Counted from the first letter of the stretch, positions 1 through 7,614 are shown. The stretch is DNA of 49,374 nucleotides from JAGTRP01 sp035255045 (GCA_035255045.1 DATFAA010000103.1:1-49374); one strand, 5' to 3'. Notes: generated by a model not told the origin, from the letters alone. A program made the numbers and translations.

Positions 1-158
1 AGCGAAGAAGCGGAATTATGAAGAAGTTCAACCAACTCGTCAACCCCTTCCCTGCCGCTTCCTTCCCCCCGCCGCCCCGGAAAACCGCCCCGGCGCTGCG
101 AAGAGGTGCGCATTATAGCCATCAAAAACCGGCGGTCAAGCAGTATTTAAAATATTGG
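1..158 (-). promoter_or_regulatory. Tandem strong promoters of rRNA-operon type, reading off the left edge
   Basis: On the minus strand there are two near-consensus sigma-70 promoters in series. P1 has -35 TTGACC (134-139), a 16-nt spacer and -10 TATAAT (112-117). An A/T-rich stretch directly upstream (141-158) resembles an UP element. P2 has -35 TTGACG (38-43), a 17-nt spacer and -10 CATAAT (15-20). Similar CTTCTTCGC / CTCTTCGC patches follow each -10. Tandem promoters with an UP element and no ORF are typical of rRNA operons; that an rrn operon follows beyond position 1 is inference. Confidence 0.6.
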
Positions 159-201
159 CAGCGACCATGTCGAAACAGTGGCCGCCAACCGCTAAGGCCT
201 A

Positions 202-1401
202 TCAGTTAATGGTGACCCGTGCGAACTTGCGCTTACCGACCTGAAGGACAACTGCTTCGCCAACCGCAATCTGCAGCGCCTTGTCGACCACCTTCTCGCC
301 ATTGGCACGCACGCCACCCTGCTCGATCATGCGCATGGCCTCCGAAGTACTCGCAGTTAAGCCAGCCTGCTTCAGCACCTGGAGCACGGCCAAGGGGACT
401 CCGCCATTCTGCAGAACAATTTCCGGCATGTCGTCGGGGAGCGCACCCTGGCGGAACCGCGCCTCGAATTCGGCCAACGCATCTTGGGCAGCCTTTTGAT
501 CGTGGAAGCGTGCGACGATTTCCTGGGCGAGCATCGCCTTGATATCCCGTGGGTTGCGGCCGCCGGCGACATCTTCCTTCAACTTGGTAATCTCCGCCCC
601 GGGGCGGAAGGAAAGGAGGTCGTAATACCGCCACATCAATTCGTCGGAAATCGACATGAGCTTCCCGAAGATCTCCCGAGGCGGCTCGTTGATGCCGACG
701 TAGTTGCCCAGGGACTTGGACATCTTATTTACGCCGTCCAGCCCCTCGAGCAGGGGCATCATCAGGATGCACTGGGGCGACTGCCCGTAATGCTTCTGCA
801 ATTCACGCCCAACAAGCAAGTTGAACTTCTGGTCGGTACCGCCCAACTCGACATCGGCCCGCATGGCCACAGAATCATAGCCCTGGCAAAGAGGGTAGAG
901 AAACTCATGGATGGCGATGGGCTGGCCGCTCCCGTAGCGCTTGGAGAAATCGTCCCGCTCCAGCATGCGGGCGACCGTGTGCTGAGCGGCGAGCTTGATC
1001 ATCCCCGCCGCACCCAGGCCGTCGAACCAGGCGGAGTTGAAACAGACCTCGGTCTTTGCCGGGTCGAGAATTTTGAAGACCTGCTCCTTGTAGGTCTTGG
1101 CGTTGTCGAGAATCTGCTCCCGCGACAGGGGCGGACGGGTGACATTTTTGCCGGTCGGGTCGCCGATCATGCCCGTGAAGTCGCCGATCAGGAACATGAT
1201 GTGATGGCCCATATCCTGGAAATGGCGCAGCTTGTTGATCAACACCGTATGCCCCAAGTGCAAGTCGGGAGCGGTCGGGTCGAAGCCAGCTTTGACCCGG
1301 AGCGGCCGGCTGTTCTTTAGTTTCTCGACGAGCTCCGCCTCTATGAGCAATTCGTCGCAACCGCGCTTGATCACCTGCAAGCTGTGTTCGATATCCACCA
1401 T
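202..1401 (-). CDS. tyrS: Tyrosyl-tRNA synthetase
   Basis: Class I aminoacyl-tRNA synthetase that charges tRNA-Tyr with tyrosine in the cytoplasm. The 399-residue protein is full length for the TyrZ-like bacterial subgroup. It shows the HIGH-type signature HLGH at about residues 48-51, the KMSKS loop at 226-230, and a C-terminal S4 RNA-binding domain from about residue 335 to the end. The ATG at 1401 gives the normal N-terminus. It is divergent from the M23 peptidase gene with about 85 bp between them. Its 3' side runs into the tandem rRNA-type promoters at the left edge, so no other protein gene follows within the window. Confidence 0.97.
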   Translation of the reverse strand: MVDIEHSLQVIKRGCDELLIEAELVEKLKNSRPLRVKAGFDPTAPDLHLGHTVLINKLRHFQDMGHHIMFLIGDFTGMIGDPTGKNVTRPPLSREQILDNAKTYKEQVFKILDPAKTEVCFNSAWFDGLGAAGMIKLAAQHTVARMLERDDFSKRYGSGQPIAIHEFLYPLCQGYDSVAMRADVELGGTDQKFNLLVGRELQKHYGQSPQCILMMPLLEGLDGVNKMSKSLGNYVGINEPPREIFGKLMSISDELMWRYYDLLSFRPGAEITKLKEDVAGGRNPRDIKAMLAQEIVARFHDQKAAQDALAEFEARFRQGALPDDMPEIVLQNGGVPLAVLQVLKQAGLTASTSEAMRMIEQGGVRANGEKVVDKALQIAVGEAVVLQVGKRKFARVTIN

Positions 1402-1485
1402 CTATCACCTCGGACCTGGCCGATGAGCAAAGGCAAAATCTGCTAAACTCAGGCTGATTTTTTGCCTGCCCAAGCCACTCATCAA

Positions 1486-2799
1486 ATGGAAAAGAGCGGA
1501 ATTTTAACGCAATCGCCGAAGGCATTCGAACGCTTCGAGCGCCACCGCTGGACCCTCGCACTGGGGGGGGCCTTCTCCGCACTGGGCATGGCGGCAGCCA
1601 TCGCCGTCGCCAACCCCGACGAGGGAACAGCCAATGTCAAGACAGTTATTGAGCAATTGGCGGTCCAGGGCGCCAAGCCAGTGGAATTGGGTGACACTGG
1701 ATTTCTGCGGGAAGAACGCATCCAGCGCGGCGACACGCTGGGCGCCATCCTGATGCGCCTAGGCGTTCAGGAACCCGAGGCACTGGAGTTCGTCCGCACC
1801 AGCCCCGAAACCCGCGTCATGCATCAACAATTGGTCCCCGGCAAAGTGGTGTCCGCCCAGACCACGGATAGCGGCGAGCTCCGCACTCTTTACTTCCCCC
1901 TGAATGGCAAGGATGCCACCCTGGTGGTGGAGCGCCTAAACGGCCGTCTTGCCGCTCACGAAAAAGCACTGCGCTTTGAGACCCAGACGGTGATGAAGAC
2001 CGGGGAAATCCGGACATCTCTCTTTGGCGCCACCGACGATGCCGGGATTCCCGATGCTGTCGCTACCCAGATGGCCGAGATTTTCAGCGGGGATATCGAC
2101 TTCCACCGGGATTTGCGCAAGAGCGACCGCTTCACGGTGATTTATGAGATGCAGTACCTGAGCGGCCAACCGGCAAGGGCTGGTCGCATCTTGGCTGCCG
2201 AGTTCGTAAATAATGGCAAGAGCTTCCGCGCCGTACAGTTCATGCAAGACGGCCGGAGCGCCTACTACAGCCCTGAGGGCAAAAGCCTGCGGAAGGCATT
2301 CCTGCGCTCACCTCTTGAGTTCTCGCGGGTCACCTCGGGCTTTGCCATGCGTTTCCACCCCATCCTCCAGCAGTGGCGGGCTCACAAGGGTGTCGATTAT
2401 GGCGCCCCGCCGGGAACGAAGGTACGTGCCACCGGCGACGGAACCGTAGACTTCGCCGCCCTGCAGGGCGGCTATGGCAAGCTGGTTGTCATCAAGCACA
2501 ATGGCAACTACTCCACCGCCTATGGCCACCTCAAGGACTTCGGTCCCGGGATAAGAAAGGGCGCCCGCGTAAGTCAGGGCGAGACTATCGGGTACGTGGG
2601 ACAGACGGGCTGGGCCACCGGCCCGCATCTGCACTACGAATTCCGCATCAATAGCCAGCCGGTGAACCCGCTCGCACTGAACTTACCTACTTCAGTACCC
2701 CTCGAAGCCTCACAACTGGCCCGCTTCAAGGCAGAAGCAGCCCCTCTGGCCACCCGCCTGGACCTACTCCGCAATACCAACCTGGCGGCGCTCGATTAA
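1486..2799 (+). CDS. M23 family murein metallo-endopeptidase (MepM-like)
   Basis: Zinc-dependent LytM-type peptidase expected to cut peptidoglycan cross-links in the periplasm. An N-terminal membrane anchor lies around residues 22-45, followed by an OapA/LysM-like region and a C-terminal M23 domain. Visible zinc-site motifs are a His in MRFHP, HKGVDYGAP (HxxxD) and HLHYEFR (HxH), matching the MepM/YebA family. I use the ATG at 1486 (437 aa); an in-frame TTG at 1462 would add eight residues, and neither has a strong ribosome-binding site. The gene is divergent from tyrS and convergent with erpA, with a bidirectional terminator between. Confidence 0.92.
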   Translation: MEKSGILTQSPKAFERFERHRWTLALGGAFSALGMAAAIAVANPDEGTANVKTVIEQLAVQGAKPVELGDTGFLREERIQRGDTLGAILMRLGVQEPEALEFVRTSPETRVMHQQLVPGKVVSAQTTDSGELRTLYFPLNGKDATLVVERLNGRLAAHEKALRFETQTVMKTGEIRTSLFGATDDAGIPDAVATQMAEIFSGDIDFHRDLRKSDRFTVIYEMQYLSGQPARAGRILAAEFVNNGKSFRAVQFMQDGRSAYYSPEGKSLRKAFLRSPLEFSRVTSGFAMRFHPILQQWRAHKGVDYGAPPGTKVRATGDGTVDFAALQGGYGKLVVIKHNGNYSTAYGHLKDFGPGIRKGARVSQGETIGYVGQTGWATGPHLHYEFRINSQPVNPLALNLPTSVPLEASQLARFKAEAAPLATRLDLLRNTNLAALD

Positions 2800-2820
2800 G
2801 GCCAGAGGATGTCAACAATA

Positions 2821-2850
2821 AAAAAGGGCGGCATAAGCCGCCCTTTTTTA
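2821..2850. terminator. Bidirectional intrinsic terminator between the M23 peptidase and erpA
   Basis: A GGGCGGC / GCCGCCC stem with a 4-nt ATAA loop (2826-2843) is flanked by A5 on the left and T6 on the right. It can therefore terminate both converging genes. Confidence 0.85.
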
Positions 2851-2864
2851 TCGCTATCGCCAAC

Positions 2865-3215
2865 TCAGACCGAGAAGGACGAGCCGCAACCGCAGGTGGA
2901 ACTGGCATTCGGGTTCCGGATGACGAACTGTGAGCCTTCAAGGCCTTCGGTAAAATCGATTTCCGCCCCAACCAGATACTGGTAGCTCATGGGGTCGATC
3001 AGCAGCTTCACGCCATTCTTCTCCATGGTTGCATCATCTTCATTCACTTCTTCGTCGAAAGTGAAGCCGTACTGAAAGCCGGAACAGCCGCCACCCGTAA
3101 CAAAGACGCGCAGCTTGAGATCGGGATTGCCCTCTTCCTCGATCAGCTCCTTCACTTTGTTGGCTGCACTGTCAGTGAAAACCAACGGGGCCAGCATTTC
3201 ATTCTCAGCAGTCAT
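2865..3215 (-). CDS. erpA: Iron-sulfur cluster insertion protein ErpA
   Basis: A-type Fe-S carrier that delivers clusters to apoproteins, including enzymes of isoprenoid synthesis. The HesB/IscA fold is evident, with the three conserved cysteines in GGGCSGFQY and the C-terminal CGCGSSF. I chose the ATG at 3215 (116 aa, the family's usual length) because GGAGGAG lies just upstream. An ORF extending to 3251 would add twelve residues across that ribosome-binding site. It follows the bactofilin gene by 57 nt on the same strand and ends at the shared terminator with the M23 gene. Confidence 0.95.
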   Translation of the reverse strand: MTAENEMLAPLVFTDSAANKVKELIEEEGNPDLKLRVFVTGGGCSGFQYGFTFDEEVNEDDATMEKNGVKLLIDPMSYQYLVGAEIDFTEGLEGSQFVIRNPNASSTCGCGSSFSV

Positions 3216-3272
3216 TAAGTGCTCCTCCAATTTAGCGATCACGCGAGCCACTACGGCTCTAGTAAAAATTAC

Positions 3273-3671
3273 TTAGGCACAAGCAGCCAATTTTAGTTCC
3301 ACTGCCGACCCTCGATGCACCAAGCGGCCTTCGATCACTGCCCCCTGGTGCATTTCGATCACAGTATATTCCACGTCACCGACAATTCTAGCCTTGGCCT
3401 GCATTTCCAGGGACTCCAAAGCTGTCACCGGGCCGACGATGGTGCCGTTGACGACGATATGGGCGACGTTCACGGAGCCTTCGATACGAGCCTGTTCGCT
3501 CAAGACAACTGTGGATGACGTTGCCGACTCGGCGGCTTCGATGTTGCCCTTCACCTCACCGTCGATGCGCAGTCCGCCCGCAAAGTGGATATTGCCTTCG
3601 ACTCGGGTCCCAGCGCCAATTAAGCTGTCGATACGTCCCTGAGGTTTGTTTTCATTGCGCTTGCCGAACAT
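3273..3671 (-). CDS. Bactofilin family polymer-forming cytoskeletal protein
   Basis: The 132-residue protein has the bactofilin pattern: a short disordered N-terminus, then a right-handed beta-helix core with repeated hydrophobic G-x-I/V units (for example VEGNI, IDGEV, IEGSV, IVGDV, IEGRL). Bactofilins polymerise without nucleotides and position cell-wall or motility proteins. The start at 3671 (MFGKRNE) is supported by GGAGGTGGAA immediately upstream; the ATG at 3683 would place that site inside the gene. The start codon lies within the 3' end of the upstream coiled-coil gene (20-nt overlap), suggesting translational coupling. The client of this bactofilin is unknown. Confidence 0.9.
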   Translation of the reverse strand: MFGKRNENKPQGRIDSLIGAGTRVEGNIHFAGGLRIDGEVKGNIEAAESATSSTVVLSEQARIEGSVNVAHIVVNGTIVGPVTALESLEMQAKARIVGDVEYTVIEMHQGAVIEGRLVHRGSAVELKLAACA

Positions 3672-4119
3672 TTCCACCTCCAACGCCGCTGTTAATTTTG
3701 CCTACCCCCCCCGCCTTCCTGGGGCACTCTCTAATCAGACGCTCATAGACTGAAACATCTTCCTTAAGACTGGCATTTTCGCGCTCCAACTCCTTGATGC
3801 GCGAGACCAGCGAATGCTGAGCGCTACGCTCCATCTGGACTGCGTTCTGTTCGGTGGCGGCGCCAGCCCTCAACAGTATCAACTCCTCATTCCTGTCACC
3901 AAGCTGCTGGCGCAGTTCGCGGATTTCGCGGACCAGTTCGGAGGCTTCTCCTTGCTGTGCCAAGGACCATACAATACCGACGATCATCGCCACCAGCATG
4001 CCCAGCGCCGCTGCATACCACTGCCAGCCAATGTGACTCCTGACCGTCACCCGCGGCGCGGCGATACCGAAGCGCCGCCGGAACTTCTTGAGTTTCAGGG
4101 TAACAGCGGGAGTTGGCAT
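3652..4119 (-). CDS. Short membrane-anchored coiled-coil protein (DUF6776-like, possibly truncated)
   Basis: The 155-residue protein has a basic N-terminus, one transmembrane helix at about residues 30-52 and a long coiled coil at about 56-130. It resembles, from memory, the N-terminal half of a betaproteobacterial family found beside bactofilin. Relatives as I recall them carry a further C-terminal domain of about 100 residues, absent here: the protein ends in a Gly-rich tail encoded across a G8 run. Neither other frame past the run stays open, so a single frameshift does not restore a domain. It overlaps argC by 25 nt and the bactofilin by 20 nt, making a coupled three-gene unit. It may anchor or organise the bactofilin; function unproven. 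Confidence 0.75.
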   Translation of the reverse strand: MPTPAVTLKLKKFRRRFGIAAPRVTVRSHIGWQWYAAALGMLVAMIVGIVWSLAQQGEASELVREIRELRQQLGDRNEELILLRAGAATEQNAVQMERSAQHSLVSRIKELERENASLKEDVSVYERLIRECPRKAGGVGKINSGVGGGNVRQAQ

Positions 4120-5123
4120 AACCCCAGGGTCTCGTCCAAGCCGAACATGATATTCATGTTTTGGATGGCCTGGCCTGCCGCGCCCTTGACCAGATTGTCG
4201 ATGACCGAGAGAACCACCAGCGTGTCACCACCCTGGGGCCGATGGATGGCCATGCGGCACATGTTGGCTGAACGGACGGAGCGAGTCTCCGGATGGGACT
4301 TCGCCGGCAGCACGTCCACGAAGGGCTCGCCTGCGTAACACTCTTCGAACAGGGCTTGAAAATCGGCTTCCTTCTCCACCCGGGCATACAGGGTGGCGTG
4401 GATACCCCGGATCAATGGCGTGAGGTGGGGCACGAAGGTTAGCCCGACATCACGCTTGGCCATGAGACCCAGGCCTTGGCGGATCTCCGGCAGATGGCGA
4501 TGCCCGGAGACGCCGTAAGCCTTGAAATTGTCGGAAGCTTCGGAAAAGAGAATATGGGTTTCGGCTTTGCGCCCGGCTCCGGAGACACCCGACTTGGCAT
4601 CGGCTACCAGATGCCCGAGGTCCACCAGGCCTGCCTTCACCAAAGGCATGAAGCCTAGCTGGACTGCTGTCGGATAGCATCCCGGGTTGGCGATCAGCTG
4701 GGCACCGCGGATCTGTTCCCGATTGAATTCGGGGAGCCCATAGACGGCCTTCTCCACCCACTCGGGGCAGGTGTGCTGCATGCCGTACCATTTTTCCCAC
4801 TCCGCAATATTCTTGATGCGGAAATCCGCAGCCAGGTCGACAACGCGAACGCCTGCATCCAGGAGGCCGGGGGCCTGCCGCATCGCAATGCCGTTCGGCG
4901 TGGCGAAGAAAACCACATCGCAGGACTTCAGGTCGGCCTTCGCCGGGTCTTCGAATTTCAGCCTGACCCGCCCGCGAAGACTCGGGAACATGTCCGCCAC
5001 TGCCGTGCCAGCCTCACCACGGGAGGTGATGGCCACGACCTCGACATTCGGATGCTGCGCCAGCAGCCGCAGTAACTCGACACCGGTGTAGCCCGTGCCG
5101 CCAACAATACCGACCTTGATCAT
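4095..5123 (-). CDS. argC: N-acetyl-gamma-glutamyl-phosphate reductase
   Basis: NADPH-dependent third step of arginine biosynthesis, acting on the product of ArgB, which is also encoded in this window. The N-terminal Rossmann motif GIVGGTGYTGVEL is clear, and the catalytic cysteine sits in NPGCYPTA. The 342-residue length is standard. The ATG at 5123 is preceded by GGAGGT; an in-frame TTG at 5138 lies upstream of that site and is rejected. The gene follows rpsI on the same strand, but a terminator separates them. Its 3' end overlaps the membrane coiled-coil gene. Confidence 0.96.
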   Translation of the reverse strand: MIKVGIVGGTGYTGVELLRLLAQHPNVEVVAITSRGEAGTAVADMFPSLRGRVRLKFEDPAKADLKSCDVVFFATPNGIAMRQAPGLLDAGVRVVDLAADFRIKNIAEWEKWYGMQHTCPEWVEKAVYGLPEFNREQIRGAQLIANPGCYPTAVQLGFMPLVKAGLVDLGHLVADAKSGVSGAGRKAETHILFSEASDNFKAYGVSGHRHLPEIRQGLGLMAKRDVGLTFVPHLTPLIRGIHATLYARVEKEADFQALFEECYAGEPFVDVLPAKSHPETRSVRSANMCRMAIHRPQGGDTLVVLSVIDNLVKGAAGQAIQNMNIMFGLDETLGLCQLPLLP

Positions 5124-5171
5124 CTGCAATACCTCCAAATCAAGCCCGGAATCATAACCCGAGCCGAAAAA

Positions 5172-5204
5172 ACAAAAAAGCCGCCACGAAGGACGGCTTT
5201 TCTC
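5172..5204 (-). terminator. Intrinsic terminator of the rplM-rpsI operon
   Basis: On the minus strand an AAAGCCG / CGGCTTT stem extended by CC/GG with a UUCGU loop is followed by T6 (5174-5179). It lies about 20 nt past the rpsI stop. Confidence 0.85.
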
Positions 5205-5224
5205 TGCTGAAGCAGCTGGAAAAC

Positions 5225-5617
5225 TCAGCGCTTGGAGAACTGCTTCCGGCGACGGGCCTTGTGGAAGCCGACCTTCTTACGCTCGACCTCACGGGCGTCG
5301 CGGGTAACGAAGCCGGCCTTGGAGAGCGCGGGCTTCAGAGCGGCATCGTATTCGATGAGGGCGCGGGTGATACCGTGGCGCACAGCACCAGCCTGGCCAG
5401 ATTCGCCGCCACCGGTCACGTTCACCTTGATATCGAAGCCCTGCAGCTGATCGACCAGCTGTAGCGGCTGACGGACGATCATGCGACCGGTTTCGCGGGA
5501 GAAGAACTCGTCCACCGGCTTGCCGTTCACGACGATGGCACCGGAGCCACGCTTCATGAACACCCGAGCGACAGCGCTCTTGCGACGGCCGGTACCGTAA
5601 AAGTAATTTTCAGCCAT
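5225..5617 (-). CDS. rpsI: 30S ribosomal protein S9
   Basis: Small-subunit ribosomal protein whose C-terminal tail reaches the P-site tRNA. The 130-residue protein starts with the typical NYFYGTGRRKSAVARVF and ends with the family's basic tail KARRRKQFSKR. It is the second gene of the conserved rplM-rpsI operon, 10 nt after rplM, and is followed by an intrinsic terminator. Confidence 0.98.
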   Translation of the reverse strand: MAENYFYGTGRRKSAVARVFMKRGSGAIVVNGKPVDEFFSRETGRMIVRQPLQLVDQLQGFDIKVNVTGGGESGQAGAVRHGITRALIEYDAALKPALSKAGFVTRDAREVERKKVGFHKARRRKQFSKR

Positions 5618-5627
5618 TTGCTATCCC

Positions 5628-6056
5628 TTAGATTTCCAGCGCCTTGGGCTGCTGGGCAGTGTGCGGATGCTCGCTGCCTGCGTAGCACTTGAGCTTCTTC
5701 AGCATGGCGTAGCCAAGCGGGCCCTTCGGCAGCATGCCCTTCACAGCGGTCTCGAGAGCACGCCCCGGGAAACGCTGCTGCATCTTCTTGAAGTTGGTTT
5801 CGGTGATGCCGCCGGGGTAGCCGGAGTGACGGTAGTACTTCTTGTCGTCAGCCTTGTTACCCGTCACGGTGAGCTTCTCGACGTTGGTGACAACGATGAA
5901 GTCGCCGGTATCGACGTGCGGAGTGTAGATAGCCTTGTGCTTGCCGCGCAGGCGGCGGGCGATCTCGGTAGCGAGGCGGCCGAGCACTTTGTCTGTGGCA
6001 TCCACCACAAACCACTCGCGCTTCACCTCATGTGGTTTGGCGGAAAAGGTTTTCAT
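5628..6056 (-). CDS. rplM: 50S ribosomal protein L13
   Basis: Early-assembly large-subunit protein. The start at 6056 (MKTFSAKPHEV) gives 142 residues, the family norm. A longer open frame reaches 6206, but it runs through the promoter and is not coding. The WFVVDA and GRLATEIARRLRGK segments and the central YYRHSGYPGG loop are standard for L13. It is the first gene of the rplM-rpsI operon and is driven by the promoter at 6099-6128. Confidence 0.98.
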   Translation of the reverse strand: MKTFSAKPHEVKREWFVVDATDKVLGRLATEIARRLRGKHKAIYTPHVDTGDFIVVTNVEKLTVTGNKADDKKYYRHSGYPGGITETNFKKMQQRFPGRALETAVKGMLPKGPLGYAMLKKLKCYAGSEHPHTAQQPKALEI

Positions 6057-6098
6057 CTGCGCCGTCCTATTATGGGTGCTGATTACAGAAAGCCGCGG

Positions 6099-6128
6099 AT
6101 TGTATTCGAGACAATGACAATGTGTCAA
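6099..6128 (-). promoter_or_regulatory. Promoter of rplM-rpsI
   Basis: On the minus strand -35 TTGACA (6123-6128), an 18-nt spacer and -10 TACAAT (6099-6104). This predicts a 5' leader of about 35 nt before rplM. Confidence 0.75.
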
Positions 6129-6163
6129 TGGACACAATGCATTCGCGGCACAATTTTTTCGGC

Positions 6164-6191
6164 AAAAAAAAGCGGCCCTTGATAGGGCCGC
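6164..6191 (-). terminator. Strong intrinsic terminator upstream of the rplM promoter
   Basis: A perfect 7-bp GCGGCCC / GGGCCGC stem with a 6-nt loop (6172-6191), followed on the minus strand by eight Ts (6164-6171). No protein gene precedes it on this strand, so it needs a non-coding transcript to terminate. Confidence 0.85.
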
Positions 6192-6275
6192 ATAAATCCA
6201 CACCAAAGGAGGAGGGTGGAGGAGACAAATCTGAACTTCCGAAACCGCCGTCCGGCAGCCACTTCAGTTCGTACG
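6164..6275 (-). ncRNA. Putative small RNA with tandem anti-Shine-Dalgarno motifs
   Basis: This lies in the roughly 500-nt gap between rplM and the OsmC gene. A candidate promoter (TTGCCT, 17 nt, CACAAT; 6282-6310) would start a transcript near 6275. The 5' part folds into a hairpin closed by CUGAA/UUCAG around a GC stem. Then comes an unpaired pyrimidine stretch complementary to AGGAGGAGGGTGGAGGAG (plus strand 6207-6224), holding several CCUCC copies. A strong terminator ends it: GCGGCCC/GGGCCGC plus U8. Open frames across it run through the terminator, so it is unlikely to be coding. I recognise no named RNA family. Confidence 0.5.
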
Positions 6276-6281
6276 GGCTCC

Positions 6282-6310
6282 ATTGTGCCCCCTTGATCAA
6301 CAAGAGGCAA
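6282..6310 (-). promoter_or_regulatory. Candidate promoter of the putative small RNA upstream of rplM
   Basis: On the minus strand -35 TTGCCT (6305-6310), a 17-nt spacer and -10 CACAAT (6282-6287). The match to sigma-70 consensus is moderate. Confidence 0.4.
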
Positions 6311-6453
6311 GAAGTTTTTGTGCGTTGCCGCAACCGTCGCCAAATGAACCGATTTGCTGTATTTATCCCGGTTAACGTCTTGATTCTGCACGATCGTCGG
6401 CGCCATCATTAAACGAATTGGCAATTAGACAATCCGACATACCCGTCCTTCAA

Positions 6454-6488
6454 GCACCTGTGGCAGGTGCGTATTTGCTGCAACGCAC
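6454..6488. other. Two overlapping, mutually exclusive inverted repeats upstream of the OsmC gene
   Basis: A perfect GCACCTG / CAGGTGC repeat with a 3-nt centre (6454-6470) overlaps a second repeat GTGCGT / ACGCAC (6467-6488). Only one can form at a time. There is no T-run on either strand, so this looks more like an operator or leader switch than a terminator. The rest of the 6311-6563 gap holds nothing I recognise beyond a TAGAAT box at 6527-6532. Confidence 0.35.
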
Positions 6489-6563
6489 CATTGGTCCGAT
6501 CTTCGCGGTTTGCAGAGGGTCTCGGCTAGAATTCCGTATTCTTGATTGCGAGCGAGCACAAAA

Positions 6564-6992
6564 ATGGAATGCACTGTGAGATGGACGGGAGCCGATGGCG
6601 GCATGTCCTTTGTGGCCGAGACAGGAAGCGGTCATGCTGTCGTGATGGATGGCGCCCCTGAGGCTGGTGGCCGCAACCTCGGTCCGCGTCCGATGGAAAT
6701 GCTTCTAGCCGGCACAGGCGGGTGCACCGCCTTCGACATCGTCCTGATCTTGAAGAAGGGACGGCACGCCGTGACCGGCTGCGAGGTGAGTCTGAATGCC
6801 GAGCGCGCCGAAACCGATCCGAAAGTGTTCACCCGTGTGCACTTCCACTATCGGGTCAAGGGCAGGCAACTGAAAAAGGAAGCCGTCGCGCGTGCCATCG
6901 AACTATCGAAGGACAAGTACTGCTCGGCCTCCATCATGATGGCGAAGACCGCCGAGATTACCTACGACTTCGAGATCATCGAGGACAATTAG
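6564..6992 (+). CDS. OsmC/Ohr family protein (YhfA-like)
   Basis: Small cytoplasmic protein of the OsmC superfamily, whose members reduce organic peroxides through two cysteines. Both are visible: one in the GTGGCTAFD segment, the other in KYCSAS. The 142-residue length and the PMEMLLAGTGGC signature fit the YhfA-like branch, whose substrate is poorly known. The ATG at 6564 is taken as the start; an in-frame TTG at 6546 gives six more residues but looks less likely. The gene is convergent with coq7: its TAG overlaps the coq7 stop codon (shared TTAG). Confidence 0.88.
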   Translation: MECTVRWTGADGGMSFVAETGSGHAVVMDGAPEAGGRNLGPRPMEMLLAGTGGCTAFDIVLILKKGRHAVTGCEVSLNAERAETDPKVFTRVHFHYRVKGRQLKKEAVARAIELSKDKYCSASIMMAKTAEITYDFEIIEDN

Positions 6993-7612
6993 ATGTAATA
7001 GGCGGTGCGGGTCATGACCTTCGCCGCCAGCTTCATCAACAATTTGGCCGGGGCCGGCAACTCGGCCGCACCAAGCCGCGAGGCCGTATGGGCGTGCTTG
7101 ATCTCGTCGGCCTTCATTTGTTCCAGGATTTCCCAGGAACGCCTATCCCGAGCCGGAATCTTTGCCAGATGCCCATCCAGATGGGCCTCGACCTGACGCT
7201 CGGTTTCCGCCAGGAAACCAAGGTTCCATTTGTCCCCTAGGCGCCCCGCCAACATCCCCATGGACAAGGCGCCCGCGTACCACAGGGGATTGAGGAGGCT
7301 CTTGCGCCCGCCCAGTTCCTCGATGCGGCGCTCAGTCCAGGCGAGATGCTCAGTCTCCTCCTCAGCCGCCCCACGGAGCGCCTCCCGCACCGGACCGCCA
7401 TGGGAAGTGATGGCCTGGCCTTGATAAAGCGCCTGGGCACATACCTCCCCAACGTGATTGACCCGCATCAAGCCGGCAACATGATTGCGCTCGGCATCGG
7501 ACAGGTCCGCCTCCGGCTCCTTGTCGCCGGGCACCGGGCGCCGGCTACGGGCATTCGCAAAAAGGGTGCGCAGCGCCTTGTCGAATTCACCAATAATCTG
7601 GTCTGAGAGCAT
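6989..7612 (-). CDS. coq7: 2-polyprenyl-3-methyl-6-methoxy-1,4-benzoquinone hydroxylase (Coq7)
   Basis: Di-iron monooxygenase of ubiquinone biosynthesis that adds the last ring hydroxyl. The ferritin-like four-helix pattern with carboxylate and histidine ligands is visible: NHVGEVCAQ, EEETEHLAW (ExxH), ERQVEAHLDGHL and DEIKHAHTA (ExxH). At 207 residues it matches the betaproteobacterial form. The ATG at 7612 has AGGTGG nearby; a GTG at 7621 is also possible. It follows the CNP1-like gene by only a few nucleotides, so the two are probably co-transcribed. Presence of Coq7 implies aerobic ubiquinone synthesis. Confidence 0.95.
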   Translation of the reverse strand: MLSDQIIGEFDKALRTLFANARSRRPVPGDKEPEADLSDAERNHVAGLMRVNHVGEVCAQALYQGQAITSHGGPVREALRGAAEEETEHLAWTERRIEELGGRKSLLNPLWYAGALSMGMLAGRLGDKWNLGFLAETERQVEAHLDGHLAKIPARDRRSWEILEQMKADEIKHAHTASRLGAAELPAPAKLLMKLAAKVMTRTAYYI

Positions 7613-7614
7613 GG

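Noticed and set aside
6070..6424. Possible small protein genes on the minus strand upstream of rplM
   Set aside because: The frames run straight through the strong terminator at 6164-6191, and one also through the rplM promoter, so a protein here is unlikely; treated as a non-coding RNA candidate.
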